Shown: in pieces, positions 13,526-22,184 of the stretch | Layout: each line of letters opens with the position of its first letter | How positions within the stretch are numbered: position 1 is the first letter of the stretch | Assembly: GCA_041487355.1 (NCBI GenBank) | Contig: JBGPND010000033.1 | Span: 1-34,869 of the forward strand | DNA from: JAMXLO01 sp041487355 | GTDB taxonomy: Bacteria; Pseudomonadota; Alphaproteobacteria; Acetobacterales; Acetobacteraceae | Direction: 5' to 3' | Length of the DNA stretch: 34,869 nt | The notes under the pieces: model-generated | Databases searched by the model: none | What the model saw: the letters and a program-made list of their open reading frames with translations, nothing else | What the model was told of the DNA's origin: nothing | Position numbers and translations under genes: made by a program

Positions 13526-13613
13526 CTGTCATTGCGAGGAGCGAAGCGACGCGGCAATCTCGGGGTGAGTGCGCACCGACCACGAGATTGCTTCGCTGCG
13601 CTCGCAATGACAG
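13526..13613. repeat. 88-bp imperfect palindrome with CTGTCATTGCGAG / CTCGCAATGACAG ends
   Basis: The 13-base ends CTGTCATTGCGAG (13526-13538) and CTCGCAATGACAG (13601-13613) are exact inverted copies. Inner segments CGGCAATCTCG and CACGAGATTGC extend the symmetry. It lies between the convergent iolE and dioxygenase genes, where it can form a hairpin acting on both transcripts. One arm is the same unit as 6170-6233. Confidence 0.8.
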
Positions 13614-13667
13614 TCGGGCGAGGGCTTGGTCTATTACTTCATACACTCAAGAGCGGCGAAGCCAGGA

Positions 13668-14528
13668 TCAGACCGGCACATCCCCTTCCAGCGTGGTGCG
13701 ATGCATCAGCCGCGTATACCGGCTCTCGTCGAACGGCGTCGCGCAGTGCAGCATGCACCGGTTGTCCCACAGCACGCCGTCATGCACGCGCCACATGTGG
13801 CGATAGACGAAGCGGGGACTCGCGGCATATTCGAACAACTGCTCGATCAGCCGGCGCCCCTCTTCCGGGTCCATACCCTCGATGTCGCGCGCCCAGCGGC
13901 CGATGTAGAGCGACTTGCGCCCGGAACGCGGATGCGTGCGCACCAGCGGATGGAACACGTCCGGCCGCTCGAGCTTCTGCTGTTCGGTGAGTGCGGGTTC
14001 GTGCGGATAGTGCACGTGGTGCATGTCGACGCGCGAGAATCGCGCGCGCCGTCCGGCGATGCGGCGCTTCGTCTCCTCCGGCAACTCGTTGTATGCGGCA
14101 TACATGTCGGCAAACAGCGTATCGCCGCCCTCGGGCGGTATCACGTGCGCATAGAGGAATGAACCGGCGTTCGGAAGCCGCTTGTCCTCGCCGTCGCTGT
14201 GCCAGCCCATGCCGGCGCGGCGAATGCCGAGCGGCTTGCCGCCTTCCTCCAGGTTGGTCAGCACCATCACTTCCGGATGGCCCTCCAGGTTGTAGTGCAG
14301 CGGGGTCATGATGTGCAGCGGGCCAAACCGGCGGGTGAAGTCGATATGCTGCTCCGGCGTCATCACGAGGTCGCGGAACACCAGGAGGCTCGCGTCGCCC
14401 CAGGCTTGCTCGATGCGGCGGAATTCGGCGTCCGACAGGTCGTGCGACAGATCGAGGCCGATGATCTCGGCACCGAAGCTGCCCTGTATGGAGCGGATCT
14501 CTACAGCGGAAACGGTCTCGCTCATCAT
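13668..14528 (-). CDS. TauD/TfdA-family Fe(II)/2-oxoglutarate dioxygenase
   Basis: A 286-residue protein with the complete iron site. W-H-S-D-G gives H110 and D112, and H261 lies in MLHCATPFD. R277 in RLMHRTTLEGD is placed to bind 2-oxoglutarate. The N-terminal GAEIIGLDLSHDLSDAEF and FRDLVMTPEQHIDFTRRFGPL are typical. Family members hydroxylate taurine, alkyl sulfates, phenoxyacetates and other small acids; the actual substrate is not fixed by these motifs. No sulfonate transporter gene is directly beside it, although a TauT/NitT-class ABC system starts 0.6 kb beyond, on the other strand. ATG 14528 or the next codon can be the start. Confidence 0.9.
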   Translation of the reverse strand: MMSETVSAVEIRSIQGSFGAEIIGLDLSHDLSDAEFRRIEQAWGDASLLVFRDLVMTPEQHIDFTRRFGPLHIMTPLHYNLEGHPEVMVLTNLEEGGKPLGIRRAGMGWHSDGEDKRLPNAGSFLYAHVIPPEGGDTLFADMYAAYNELPEETKRRIAGRRARFSRVDMHHVHYPHEPALTEQQKLERPDVFHPLVRTHPRSGRKSLYIGRWARDIEGMDPEEGRRLIEQLFEYAASPRFVYRHMWRVHDGVLWDNRCMLHCATPFDESRYTRLMHRTTLEGDVPV

Positions 14529-14596
14529 CGGCTCCCCCTGGTCACGCCGAGCCTACGCCGATTGCGGCGGGCGCACCAAGACCGCATGATGCCGGC

Positions 14597-15043
14597 ATGA
14601 CCGTTCAGATCGCAGTGCGCCGCCTGCCGCACGGCAAGGACCTGCCGCTGCCGGCCTATGCCACCCCAGGCGCCGCGGGGATGGACCTGCTGGCCGCGGT
14701 CGATGCGCCGGTGACGATCGAGCCGGGCAAGCGGGCGCTGATCCCCACCGGCCTCGCGATCGCCCTGCCGCCTGGCTACGAGTTGCAGGTGCGCCCGCGC
14801 TCGGGGCTTGCGTTGCGCCACGGCATCGTGCTGCCCAACAGTCCCGGCACGATCGATGAGGACTATCGCGGCGAAGTACAGGTGATCGTGCTGAACGCGG
14901 GCGACGCGCCGTTCACCATCGAGCGCGGCGCCCGCATCGCCCAGGCTGTGCTGGCGCCGGTGGTGCGCGCCCGCTGGCACGAGGTGGACAGCCTCGATGC
15001 CACCACCCGCAGCGACGGCGGCTTCGGCAGCACGGGCCACTGA
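14597..15043 (+). CDS. dut: Deoxyuridine 5'-triphosphate nucleotidohydrolase (dUTPase)
   Basis: A 148-residue trimeric-type dUTPase with all five family motifs: I at 20-31 (AYATPGAAGMDL), II at 67-73 (PRSGLAL), III at 84-93 (GTIDEDYRGEV region with the catalytic Asp), IV at 110-116 (RGARIAQ), and V at 138-147 (RSDGGFGSTG, the C-terminal arm closing the active site). It converts dUTP to dUMP and pyrophosphate, keeping uracil out of DNA and supplying dTMP synthesis. Upstream it is divergent from the dioxygenase gene, with only 68 bases between starts. No strong Shine-Dalgarno sequence is visible. Confidence 0.96.
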   Translation: MTVQIAVRRLPHGKDLPLPAYATPGAAGMDLLAAVDAPVTIEPGKRALIPTGLAIALPPGYELQVRPRSGLALRHGIVLPNSPGTIDEDYRGEVQVIVLNAGDAPFTIERGARIAQAVLAPVVRARWHEVDSLDATTRSDGGFGSTGH

Positions 15044-15147
15044 CTACTGACCACTGGCCGCCGTCACACGATTGCCACCTGGACGGGGGGTGACTTCGCG
15101 CACCCGGCCGGGCTAACAGGGCGCGCCGCAACCCCCACCCGAGCCAG

Positions 15148-16872
15148 ATGTCAGCCACGATCCACCCCGCCCTCACCACGGGAAGGCGCCTGCCGAACGT
15201 ATGGGATGCGGCCGCCATCCTGTGCGTGTTCGCGGCGCTGATCGGCGTGGCGCATGTGGCACGCGGCACCTTCGTGCGGATCGACGCACCGGCGGCACTG
15301 GCGGTCAGTCTGGATCCCGCCAACCTGCCGGATTACGCCGCGCGTACCACGCTGCGCATGTTCGCCGCGCTGTTGGCGTCGCTGCTGTTCACCTTCAGCT
15401 ATGCCACCGCCGCGGCGAAGAGCCGGCGCGCCGCGCTGATGCTGATCCCGATCCTCGACATCCTGCAGTCGGTGCCGATCCTGGGGTTCCTCACCTTCAC
15501 CGTGGTGTTCTTCATGCACCTGTTCCCAGGCCGCATACTGTGGCTGGAACTCGCGGCGATTTTCGCAATCTTCACCAGCCAGGCGTGGAACATGGCGTTC
15601 AGCCTGTATCAGTCGCTGATGACAGTGCCCGCCGACCTGAAGGAAGCGGCAGTCAGCTTCCAGCTCACGCCGTGGCAGCGCTTCTGGCGTCTGGAGGTGC
15701 CGTTCGCCACGCCCGGGCTCGTCTGGAACACCATGATGTCGATGTCCGGCGGCTGGTTCTTCGTCGTCGCGTCAGAGGCGGTGTCGGTTGGCGACAACAC
15801 CTGGAAGCTGCCGGGCATCGGCTCCTATGTCGCGCTGGCGCTGGAGCAGCGCGACATTCTTGCGGTGTGCTACGCCATCATCGCCATGCTGATGGTGATC
15901 CTGGCGTACGACCAGTTGCTGTTCCGCCCGCTGGTTGCCTGGTCCGCGAAATTCCGCTTCGAGACGACGGCGGGCGCAACCGCCGCTGATCCGTGGCTGT
16001 TGCGGCTGATGCGGCGCACCAGGCTGCTGAACCGGCTGGGCGATGCGGTCGGCGACGCGGCGGTGGCGCTCGGCGGCTTGCGGCTGGCCATCGTGCCGCG
16101 CCGCCGCGCCGTGGCTGCACCGCCATCGCGCCTGGTCGATGCGATCTGGCTCGCGGTGCTCGCCATCGTGCTCGTCTGGGCGGTCGCGAAGATCGCCGTC
16201 TTCGTTTCCGCCGACCTGAGCTGGAGCGATCTGCGCCAGGCGCTGATCCTCGGCCTGTTTACGCTGGCGCGGGTGGCGATCCTGATGGTGCTGGCGAGCC
16301 TGCTGTGGGTGCCGATCGGCGTCTGGCTTGGGCTGCGGCCGGTCTGGGCAAGGCGGGCGCAGCCGTTGGCGCAGTTCCTTGCCGCGTTCCCAGCCAACCT
16401 GCTGTTCCCGCCCGTCGTGCTGTTCATCGTGCATTTCGGGCTGAACGCCGATATCTGGCTGACACCGCTGATGGTGCTCGGCACGCAGTGGTACATCCTG
16501 TTCAACGTCGTCGCCGGCGCCGCCGCCTTCCCGGGCGATCTGCGCGAGGCGGCGAGCAATTTCCGTGTCGACGGCTGGCTATGGTGGCGCAAGGTGATCA
16601 TCCCGGGGATCTTCCCCTATTACGTGACCGGTGCCATCACTGCTTCCGGTGGTTCGTGGAATGCCGCCATCGTTGCCGAGGTGGCGTCCTGGGGTGACAC
16701 AAAACTCACCGCGCACGGACTTGGTGCCTATATAGCCGCGGCGACCGAACGCGGCGACATGGCCCGCGTCGTGCTGGGCGTGGTGGTGATGTCGGCCTTC
16801 GTCCTGCTGTTCAACCGCCTGCTGTGGCGGCCGCTCTACGCCTATTCCGAGCGACACCTGAAGCTCGGCTGA
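15148..16872 (+). CDS. ABC importer permease, tandem double-domain, nitrate/taurine class
   Basis: A 574-residue permease made of two BPD_transp_1 domains in tandem, with about twelve membrane segments in total. Domain 1 has the ATPase-contact loop at PADLKEAAVSFQLTPWQRFWRLEVP (residues about 160-185, seen in the parts DLKEAAVSF and WQRFWRLEVPFA). Domain 2 repeats it at GDLREAASNFRVDGWLWWRKVIIPGIFP (about 465-492). Usual NitT/TauT permeases have one domain and work as dimers, so this protein would supply both halves. The ATPase gene follows after 13 bases. No periplasmic binding protein gene is adjacent. Substrate unknown; nitrate, sulfonates, bicarbonate and thiamine-precursor types are all possible. 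Confidence 0.9.
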   Translation: MSATIHPALTTGRRLPNVWDAAAILCVFAALIGVAHVARGTFVRIDAPAALAVSLDPANLPDYAARTTLRMFAALLASLLFTFSYATAAAKSRRAALMLIPILDILQSVPILGFLTFTVVFFMHLFPGRILWLELAAIFAIFTSQAWNMAFSLYQSLMTVPADLKEAAVSFQLTPWQRFWRLEVPFATPGLVWNTMMSMSGGWFFVVASEAVSVGDNTWKLPGIGSYVALALEQRDILAVCYAIIAMLMVILAYDQLLFRPLVAWSAKFRFETTAGATAADPWLLRLMRRTRLLNRLGDAVGDAAVALGGLRLAIVPRRRAVAAPPSRLVDAIWLAVLAIVLVWAVAKIAVFVSADLSWSDLRQALILGLFTLARVAILMVLASLLWVPIGVWLGLRPVWARRAQPLAQFLAAFPANLLFPPVVLFIVHFGLNADIWLTPLMVLGTQWYILFNVVAGAAAFPGDLREAASNFRVDGWLWWRKVIIPGIFPYYVTGAITASGGSWNAAIVAEVASWGDTKLTAHGLGAYIAAATERGDMARVVLGVVVMSAFVLLFNRLLWRPLYAYSERHLKLG

Positions 16873-16885
16873 AGCAGAGGCTCGC

Positions 16886-18196
16886 ATGGACACCAACGTC
16901 GGCCAGCAGTGCCTGCTCGAGGTGAGGGGCTGCAAGCAGGCCTATCACAAGGATGCCAGTGCGGACCTCGTGGTGCTGGAGGACGTGAATCTCAGCCTGC
17001 GCGAAGGCGAGATGGTGGCACTGCTCGGCCGCTCGGGTTCCGGCAAGTCCACGTTGCTGCGCATCGTCGCCGGCCTGCTGACGCCGACCGCCGGCGAGGT
17101 GCTGTGGCGTGACCGGCCGGTGCACGGACCCGCCGAGGGTGTCGCGATGGTGTTCCAGAGCTTCGCCCTGTTCCCCTGGCTCACCGTGCAGGAAAATGTG
17201 GAGCTGGGGCTGGAGGCGCGCGGCGTGCCGCGAGCCGAACGCAAGAGCCGCGCCGAGGCGGCGATCGACCTGATCGGCCTTGGCGGCTTCGAGAGCGCCT
17301 ATCCGAAGGAGCTGTCCGGCGGCATGCGCCAGCGCGTCGGCCTGGCCCGCGCGCTGGTGGTGCATCCCGATCTGCTGCTGATGGATGAACCGTTCAGCGC
17401 GCTGGATGTGCTCACGGCGGAGACGCTGCGCACCGACCTGATCGATCTGTGGTCCGAGGGCAAGCTGCCGGTCCGGGCGGTGCTGATGGTGACGCACAAC
17501 ATCGAGGAGGCGGTGCTGATGTGCGACCGCATCCTGGTGTTCTCCGCCAGTCCGGGGCGCGTGGCGAGCGAGCTGCGGGTCCCCTTCCCGCACCCACGCA
17601 ATCGGCTCGACCCGGCGTTCCGCCAGTTGGTGGACGACATCTACGGCCTGATGACCCGCCGCCCGGTGCCGAGTCCCCGCGCGGTGGCCGCGGCGCCGAC
17701 GATCAGCGTCACCGCCCCGCTGCATCGCGTCGGAACCAACCAGATGGCAGGCCTGATGGAGGCGCTGGCGGGACCGCCTTATCACGGCCGTGCCGACCTG
17801 CCCGCGCTGGCGGCGGCACTGCAATACGAGGCCGACGAGCTGCTGCCGCTCGGCGAGACGTTGCAGTTGCTGCACTTCGCCGTCCTGGAGGAAGGCGACA
17901 TCAACCTGGCCGAGGACGGCCGCCGGTTTGTCGCCGCCGACACGGAGGAACGCAAGCGCCTGTTCGCTGCCACGCTGATGGCGCATGTGCCGCTGGTGCG
18001 CATGATCCGCCAGGTGCTGGAGGAGCGCTGGAACCACCGCGCCTCCGCCGTGCGATTCCGCGAAGAGCTGGAGGACCATATGTCGCCCGACTACGCGGAG
18101 GACACGCTGCGCACCGTCATCGCGTGGGGCCGCTTCGCCGAGCTGTTCAGCTACGACGAGGAGGCGGAGCAGTTCAGCCTGGAGGAGATCGGCTGA
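16886..18196 (+). CDS. ABC importer ATPase with C-terminal AAA-associated domain
   Basis: A 436-residue protein, about 170 residues longer than ordinary NitT/TauT ATPases. The nucleotide-binding domain has Walker A GRSGSGKST (48-56), signature LSGGMRQRVGLARAL (near 150), Walker B LLLMDEPFSALD and the switch-region THNIEEA. From about residue 275 a second domain follows (NQMAGLMEALAGPPYHGRAD, LAAALQYEADELLPLGETLQ, EEGDINLAEDGRRF, then acidic helices). It matches the C-terminal 'AAA-associated' domain (AAA_assoc_C type), which has winged-helix-like wording and no known function. It is co-transcribed with the double permease. The extra domain is probably regulatory; that is inference. The Shine-Dalgarno AGAGG lies before ATG 16886. 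Confidence 0.92.
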   Translation: MDTNVGQQCLLEVRGCKQAYHKDASADLVVLEDVNLSLREGEMVALLGRSGSGKSTLLRIVAGLLTPTAGEVLWRDRPVHGPAEGVAMVFQSFALFPWLTVQENVELGLEARGVPRAERKSRAEAAIDLIGLGGFESAYPKELSGGMRQRVGLARALVVHPDLLLMDEPFSALDVLTAETLRTDLIDLWSEGKLPVRAVLMVTHNIEEAVLMCDRILVFSASPGRVASELRVPFPHPRNRLDPAFRQLVDDIYGLMTRRPVPSPRAVAAAPTISVTAPLHRVGTNQMAGLMEALAGPPYHGRADLPALAAALQYEADELLPLGETLQLLHFAVLEEGDINLAEDGRRFVAADTEERKRLFAATLMAHVPLVRMIRQVLEERWNHRASAVRFREELEDHMSPDYAEDTLRTVIAWGRFAELFSYDEEAEQFSLEEIG

Positions 18197-18207
18197 AACC
18201 TTTGCAT

Positions 18208-18254
18208 AACCCTGCCTGGGGTAAGGATGGCTTCCTTCCACAGGAAGCAGGGTT
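18208..18254 (+). terminator. Stem-loop between the ABC ATPase and the glycosyltransferase gene
   Basis: AACCCTGC (18208-18215) pairs with GCAGGGTT (18247-18254), and an inner CTTCC/GGAAG pair continues the stem. There is no U tract, so it is a weak or factor-dependent terminator candidate. It could also be a processing hairpin directly before the GTG start of the next gene. Confidence 0.4.
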
Positions 18255-18260
18255 GCCAGG

Positions 18261-19475
18261 GTGCCGGATGACCTGAGTGCCGTAGTGCGAGAGCTCCGCC
18301 CCATGGCGGCGGCTTCGGCTTGCGAGCTGACCATCCTGATGCCCTGCCTGAACGAGGCGGAGACGCTGGCCCGCTGCATCATCAAGGCGCGCGGCTTCCT
18401 GATCCGCAGCGGCATCATTGGCGAGGTGGTGATCGCCGACAACGGCAGCACCGACGGGTCGCAGCAGATCGCCGCGGTGCAGGGCGCCCGCGTCGTGCCG
18501 GTGGCGGAGAAGGGCTACGGCAGCGCCTTGCTCAGCGGCATCCGCGCCGCGCGGGGCCGCTACGTGATCATGGGCGATTCCGACGACAGCTATGATTTCA
18601 GCCGGCTCGATGGCTTCGTCGAGAAGCTGCGTGCCGGCTATCAGCTTGTGATGGGCAATCGGTTCCAGGGCGGCATCGAGCCTGGGGCGATGCCACCATT
18701 GCACCGCTACCTGGGCAACCCCGTCCTGAGTGCCGTCGGCCGCGTTTTCTTCCGCAGCCCGTGCGGGGATTTTCATTGCGGCCTGCGCGGCTTCGAGCGT
18801 GCTGCCATAGTGGCGCTAGACATGCAGGCGCCGGGCATGGAATTCGCGAGTGAAATGGTGGTGAAAGCGACCATCCACCGGTTGCGCATCGCGGAGGTGC
18901 CGACCACGCTTTCGCCGGATGGCCGCTCGCGTCCACCGCACCTGAAAAGCTGGCGTGACGGCTGGCGACATCTGCGTTTCCTGCTGCTGTTCAGCCCGAG
19001 CTGGCTGTTCCTGTTCCCCGGTGCCGCCTTGTTCCTTGTTGGCCTGGCGATGATGGCCTGGCTGCTGCCGACGCCGCGCACGGTCGGCGGGGTGACGCTC
19101 GACATCCACACGTTGTTCTACGCTGCGCTCGCCGTGGTGGTGGGCTTTCATTCGATGCTGTTCTGGGTGTTTGCCAAGATCTACGGCATGCGCGAGGGCA
19201 TCGTGCCGCCCGATCCGCGGTTCAGCGCGATGATGCGTCTGGTCACGCTGGAGGTCGGGCTGATCGTTGGCGGGGTGCTGCTGCTGTTCGGGCTGGCGCT
19301 AGGCGTGTACGCAGTTGGCGCCTGGGGCAGCGTGGAGTTCGGCGTGTTGTCGCCCGAGCGGGCGATGCGTCTGGTGATCCCGTCGGGCACCGCGATCCTG
19401 CTGGCGTTCCACATCGCCTATGGGGCGTTCTTCCTCAGCGTGCTGGAGATCAGGGCGAGCAGGCGGGGGGAGTGA
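18261..19475 (+). CDS. Family 2 glycosyltransferase, polyprenyl-phosphate hexose type, with membrane C-terminus
   Basis: A 404-residue protein. The GT-A catalytic domain (about residues 20-235) has LTILMPCLNEAETLARCI, VVIADNGSTDGS, the metal-binding region IMGDSDDSYDF (about 94-104), and FHCGLRGFERAA with the acceptor-site residues. The C-terminal 150 residues hold about four membrane helices (LFLFPGAALFLVGLAMMAWLL, LFYAALAVVVGFHSMLFWVF, VGLIVGGVLLLFGLALGVYA, ILLAFHIAYGAFFLSVLEI). This is the dolichyl-phosphate glucose/mannose synthase-like layout, which loads a sugar on a lipid carrier. GTG 18261 is the first start; ATG 18303 is also possible and would lose 14 residues. It probably supplies the lipid-linked donor for the GT39 enzyme 100 bases downstream. 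Confidence 0.88.
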   Translation: MPDDLSAVVRELRPMAAASACELTILMPCLNEAETLARCIIKARGFLIRSGIIGEVVIADNGSTDGSQQIAAVQGARVVPVAEKGYGSALLSGIRAARGRYVIMGDSDDSYDFSRLDGFVEKLRAGYQLVMGNRFQGGIEPGAMPPLHRYLGNPVLSAVGRVFFRSPCGDFHCGLRGFERAAIVALDMQAPGMEFASEMVVKATIHRLRIAEVPTTLSPDGRSRPPHLKSWRDGWRHLRFLLLFSPSWLFLFPGAALFLVGLAMMAWLLPTPRTVGGVTLDIHTLFYAALAVVVGFHSMLFWVFAKIYGMREGIVPPDPRFSAMMRLVTLEVGLIVGGVLLLFGLALGVYAVGAWGSVEFGVLSPERAMRLVIPSGTAILLAFHIAYGAFFLSVLEIRASRRGE

Positions 19476-19576
19476 GGCTGCGGGGCCTGCGCCGGCGCGT
19501 TTGGTGTGTAACCAGGATGAAAGGCCGACAACTGCAATAGGTTGCGGCTTAACCAGGTTCCGCACCTAGCATCAAC

Positions 19577-21160
19577 ATGTCGATCGCCCGGCCAGCAAGC
19601 GCTGTCGCCCGCACCTTTCGCCTCGATGGAAGGCGGCTAGACGCTGCCTGCGCGCTATCGCTCATCGCGTTGGTGGCTGTCCTGCTCTTGCCTCGCGTCG
19701 GCGCCTTGCCGATGGAACTCTGGGACGAGAGCCGCAACGCGAACAACGCGATCGAAATGGTGCATACGGGCAACTGGCTCGTGACGTTGTTCGGCGGCAT
19801 TCCGGATCATTGGAACACCAAACCGCCCCTATTCATCTGGATTGTTGCCTTACTGCTCAAGGCCGGGCTAACGCCGCTGCTGGCATTGCGCCTGCCAAGT
19901 GCAATCGCCACCGCGGCAACCGCCCTCGCGTTGTTCGCCTTCTGCCGTTGGGTATTACTCGACCGACTGGCCGGAATGCTCTCTGCGCTGCTGTTGCTGT
20001 CATCCATGCTGTTTCTCGGGCAACATGTAGCGCGGACGGGCGATTATGACGCGCTGTTGTCGCTGTTCATGACACTCTCGGTTCTGGCATTCTGGTTCTA
20101 CATCGATGGCCGCGAGTCGCAGCAGGGTCTTGCAATCTACGCCGTCGCCCTCGCCCTGCTGTTGGGAATATTGACCAAGGGGGTGGTCGCCTTGTTGATC
20201 GGCCCCGGTCTTCTCGCCTATGCAGCCGCGCGCGGTCGGCTCCTCTCGACATTGCTGGACAGGCGAGTTTGGGCTGCCGGCGGCGTTACGCTGCTCTCTT
20301 GCGCATTGTATTATGGCACGCGCGAGATGATCGACCCAGGCTATGTGCAGGCCGTCTGGGACAATGAACTCGGCGGCCGTTTCTTGACCACACTGGACAA
20401 GCATGCGGGTGGTAGACTGTACTATCTTGGGGTTCTTCTGCTGTTGTTCCAGCCGGGAATGCTTTTCCTACCCTTGGTTGCCCTCCCGTTGGCACGGACC
20501 GATGGCGCAAATCGTCACGCCATCCTGCTGTCCCTGTTGGTGGCGGCAGTGCTGCTCATCATCCTGAGTACGGCACACACGAAAGCCTACTGGTACGCCG
20601 CGCCGCTCGTACCGCTGCTGTCGCTGGCGGTCGGCATCTCACTGACCCAGGCGTTTACATTGCTGCGCCCGATCCATGGGGCGCCGCAGCCAGTGATACG
20701 GGGGGACATCCTGAAAGTTGTACTGATCATCAGTCTTTGCTTCGGATTGACCAGGAACTTTTATTTCAACCAGATCGGCTCGGTGAGCCTGGCACAGGAA
20801 CCGGAGAACGCGCAGTATTGGTACGCAACGATCGTTGGGCAGGAACGGCCGGAAATCCAGGATTTTGTGATCGTCGACCACGGCTTTCCCAATGAAGCTG
20901 GTTTTGCCCATTACAATCCTATTGCCGAGTTCTACCGCAAATATGCCCAAGTGGGGCGCATCTTTGCGCCTGGAAGTCGCATCGATCCGGGGACCTTGAT
21001 CATCACCTGTGATCCCCAGGCGAAGGACTGGTTGACCTCGGCCTATGGCTTCGTCGTCCGGAATCACAATCAATGGTGCGCAATAGGTAGGACGGCTGCG
21101 ACCGGCGTCGGCGCGCCGGGTTGGGACCCACAGCGCCGCCATGTGGCCAACGGAGGATGA
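19577..21160 (+). CDS. GT39/ArnT-like integral-membrane glycosyltransferase
   Basis: A 527-residue protein with about eleven to twelve membrane segments and a C-terminal periplasmic part (from about residue 390). Diagnostic features of the PMT_2/ArnT group are the periplasmic loop ELWDESRNANNAIEM (47-61), whose acidic pair is expected to be catalytic, and NTKPPLFIW (80-88). Such enzymes move a sugar from a polyprenyl-phosphate donor to lipid A, lipids or proteins on the periplasmic side. The stop (21158-21160) overlaps the start region of the next GT2 gene, so they are co-translated. G+C looks lower by eye than in flanking genes, suggesting possible transfer. The acceptor is unknown. Confidence 0.88.
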   Translation: MSIARPASAVARTFRLDGRRLDAACALSLIALVAVLLLPRVGALPMELWDESRNANNAIEMVHTGNWLVTLFGGIPDHWNTKPPLFIWIVALLLKAGLTPLLALRLPSAIATAATALALFAFCRWVLLDRLAGMLSALLLLSSMLFLGQHVARTGDYDALLSLFMTLSVLAFWFYIDGRESQQGLAIYAVALALLLGILTKGVVALLIGPGLLAYAAARGRLLSTLLDRRVWAAGGVTLLSCALYYGTREMIDPGYVQAVWDNELGGRFLTTLDKHAGGRLYYLGVLLLLFQPGMLFLPLVALPLARTDGANRHAILLSLLVAAVLLIILSTAHTKAYWYAAPLVPLLSLAVGISLTQAFTLLRPIHGAPQPVIRGDILKVVLIISLCFGLTRNFYFNQIGSVSLAQEPENAQYWYATIVGQERPEIQDFVIVDHGFPNEAGFAHYNPIAEFYRKYAQVGRIFAPGSRIDPGTLIITCDPQAKDWLTSAYGFVVRNHNQWCAIGRTAATGVGAPGWDPQRRHVANGG

Positions 21161-21162
21161 AC

Positions 21163-22173
21163 ATGACCTCGCAAGTCTTCCTCTCGGTGGTTGCGCCATG
21201 TTTCGACGAAGCGGCGGGCCTCCAGGAATTTTACCGCCGCGTTTCAGCGGCATGTTGCGCGCTGCCGGGGTTGCATAGCAGGTGGGAGTTGGTGCTGGTC
21301 AATGACGGATCGCGGGATAGTACCCTCGAGATCATGCACCGACTGGCATTTGATGATCCCCATGTGGTGGCGATCAACTTGGCGCGGAATTACGGTCACC
21401 AGGTCGCCTTGACAGCCGGCCTGCAGCATTGCCGCGGCGAAAGAATCCTCATCCTCGATGCAGACCTGCAGGATCCACCCGAACTGCTGGCCGACATGAT
21501 GCAGATGATGGATGAGCAGGATGCCGACGTCGTGTATGGGCAGCGTCGCGCGCGCGCGGGCGAAACGCGCCTCAAGCTAACGACGGCGGCGCTGTTCTAT
21601 CGCTTGCTGCGGCGCCTGGTGGAGATCGATATACCGCTCGATACCGGTGATTTTCGCTTGATGAGCCGGCGCACGCTGGATGTGCTGAATAAAATGCCGG
21701 AACGCGACAGGTTCATCAGGGGTCTGGTCAGTTGGATCGGACTTCGTCAGGTGCCGTTACTGTACGATCGTGAACCGCGATTTGCCGGGTCGAGCGGTTA
21801 TCCCTTCCTGAAGATGGCGCGCTTTGCGTTGGATGCCGTGACCAGCTTTTCTGTGGTACCCCTCAGATTCGCCTCTCTCGCGGGGCTGATCACCGGCACA
21901 ATGGGACTGCTGTCGCTCAGCTACACCGTGGGTGGCTGGCTGTTCGGCGCGGTGGTCACGGGTTGGACGAGCATCGCAACGCTCGTGTTGATTATCGGGG
22001 GCGTTCAGCTCGTGATGCTGGGAGTCATTGGCGAGTACCTCGGGCGACTCTATATGGAAGCGAAACATCGCCCGCTGTTTGTGGTCGACAGCATCGTCTG
22101 TGCGCCGGCCCGTGGGTCATCGCGTGTGCGAGCACTCGAGCCAAATCCAAACTATGCGGAACCTGTCGTCTGA
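21163..22173 (+). CDS. Family 2 glycosyltransferase, DPM1/GtrB/ArnC type
   Basis: A 336-residue protein. The N-terminal GT-A domain has FLSVVAPCFDEAAGLQEFY, LVLVNDGSRDSTLEIM, the metal-binding ILDADLQDPPELL and VVYGQRRARAGE. Two C-terminal membrane helices follow (FASLAGLITGTMGLLSLSYTV and ATLVLIIGGVQLVMLGVIGEYLG), then the typical LYMEAKHRPLFVV tail. The group makes undecaprenyl-phosphate-linked glucose, mannose or Ara4N-type donors. ATG 21163 is chosen because GGAGG at 21152-21156 is 6 bases upstream; ATG 21157 is too close to it. It overlaps or abuts the GT39 gene and is followed by the methyltransferase gene 11 bases on. Confidence 0.92.
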   Translation: MTSQVFLSVVAPCFDEAAGLQEFYRRVSAACCALPGLHSRWELVLVNDGSRDSTLEIMHRLAFDDPHVVAINLARNYGHQVALTAGLQHCRGERILILDADLQDPPELLADMMQMMDEQDADVVYGQRRARAGETRLKLTTAALFYRLLRRLVEIDIPLDTGDFRLMSRRTLDVLNKMPERDRFIRGLVSWIGLRQVPLLYDREPRFAGSSGYPFLKMARFALDAVTSFSVVPLRFASLAGLITGTMGLLSLSYTVGGWLFGAVVTGWTSIATLVLIIGGVQLVMLGVIGEYLGRLYMEAKHRPLFVVDSIVCAPARGSSRVRALEPNPNYAEPVV

Positions 22174-22184
22174 GGAACCTGCGC

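Noticed and set aside
12575..13990. A 471-residue open frame across iolE and its downstream repeat
   Set aside because: It is out of frame with iolE, runs through the palindromic repeat into the antisense of the dioxygenase, and has shadow-type composition.
16811..18451. A 546-residue minus-strand open frame
   Set aside because: His/Gln/Arg-rich antisense shadow of the ABC ATPase, which has all Walker and signature motifs.
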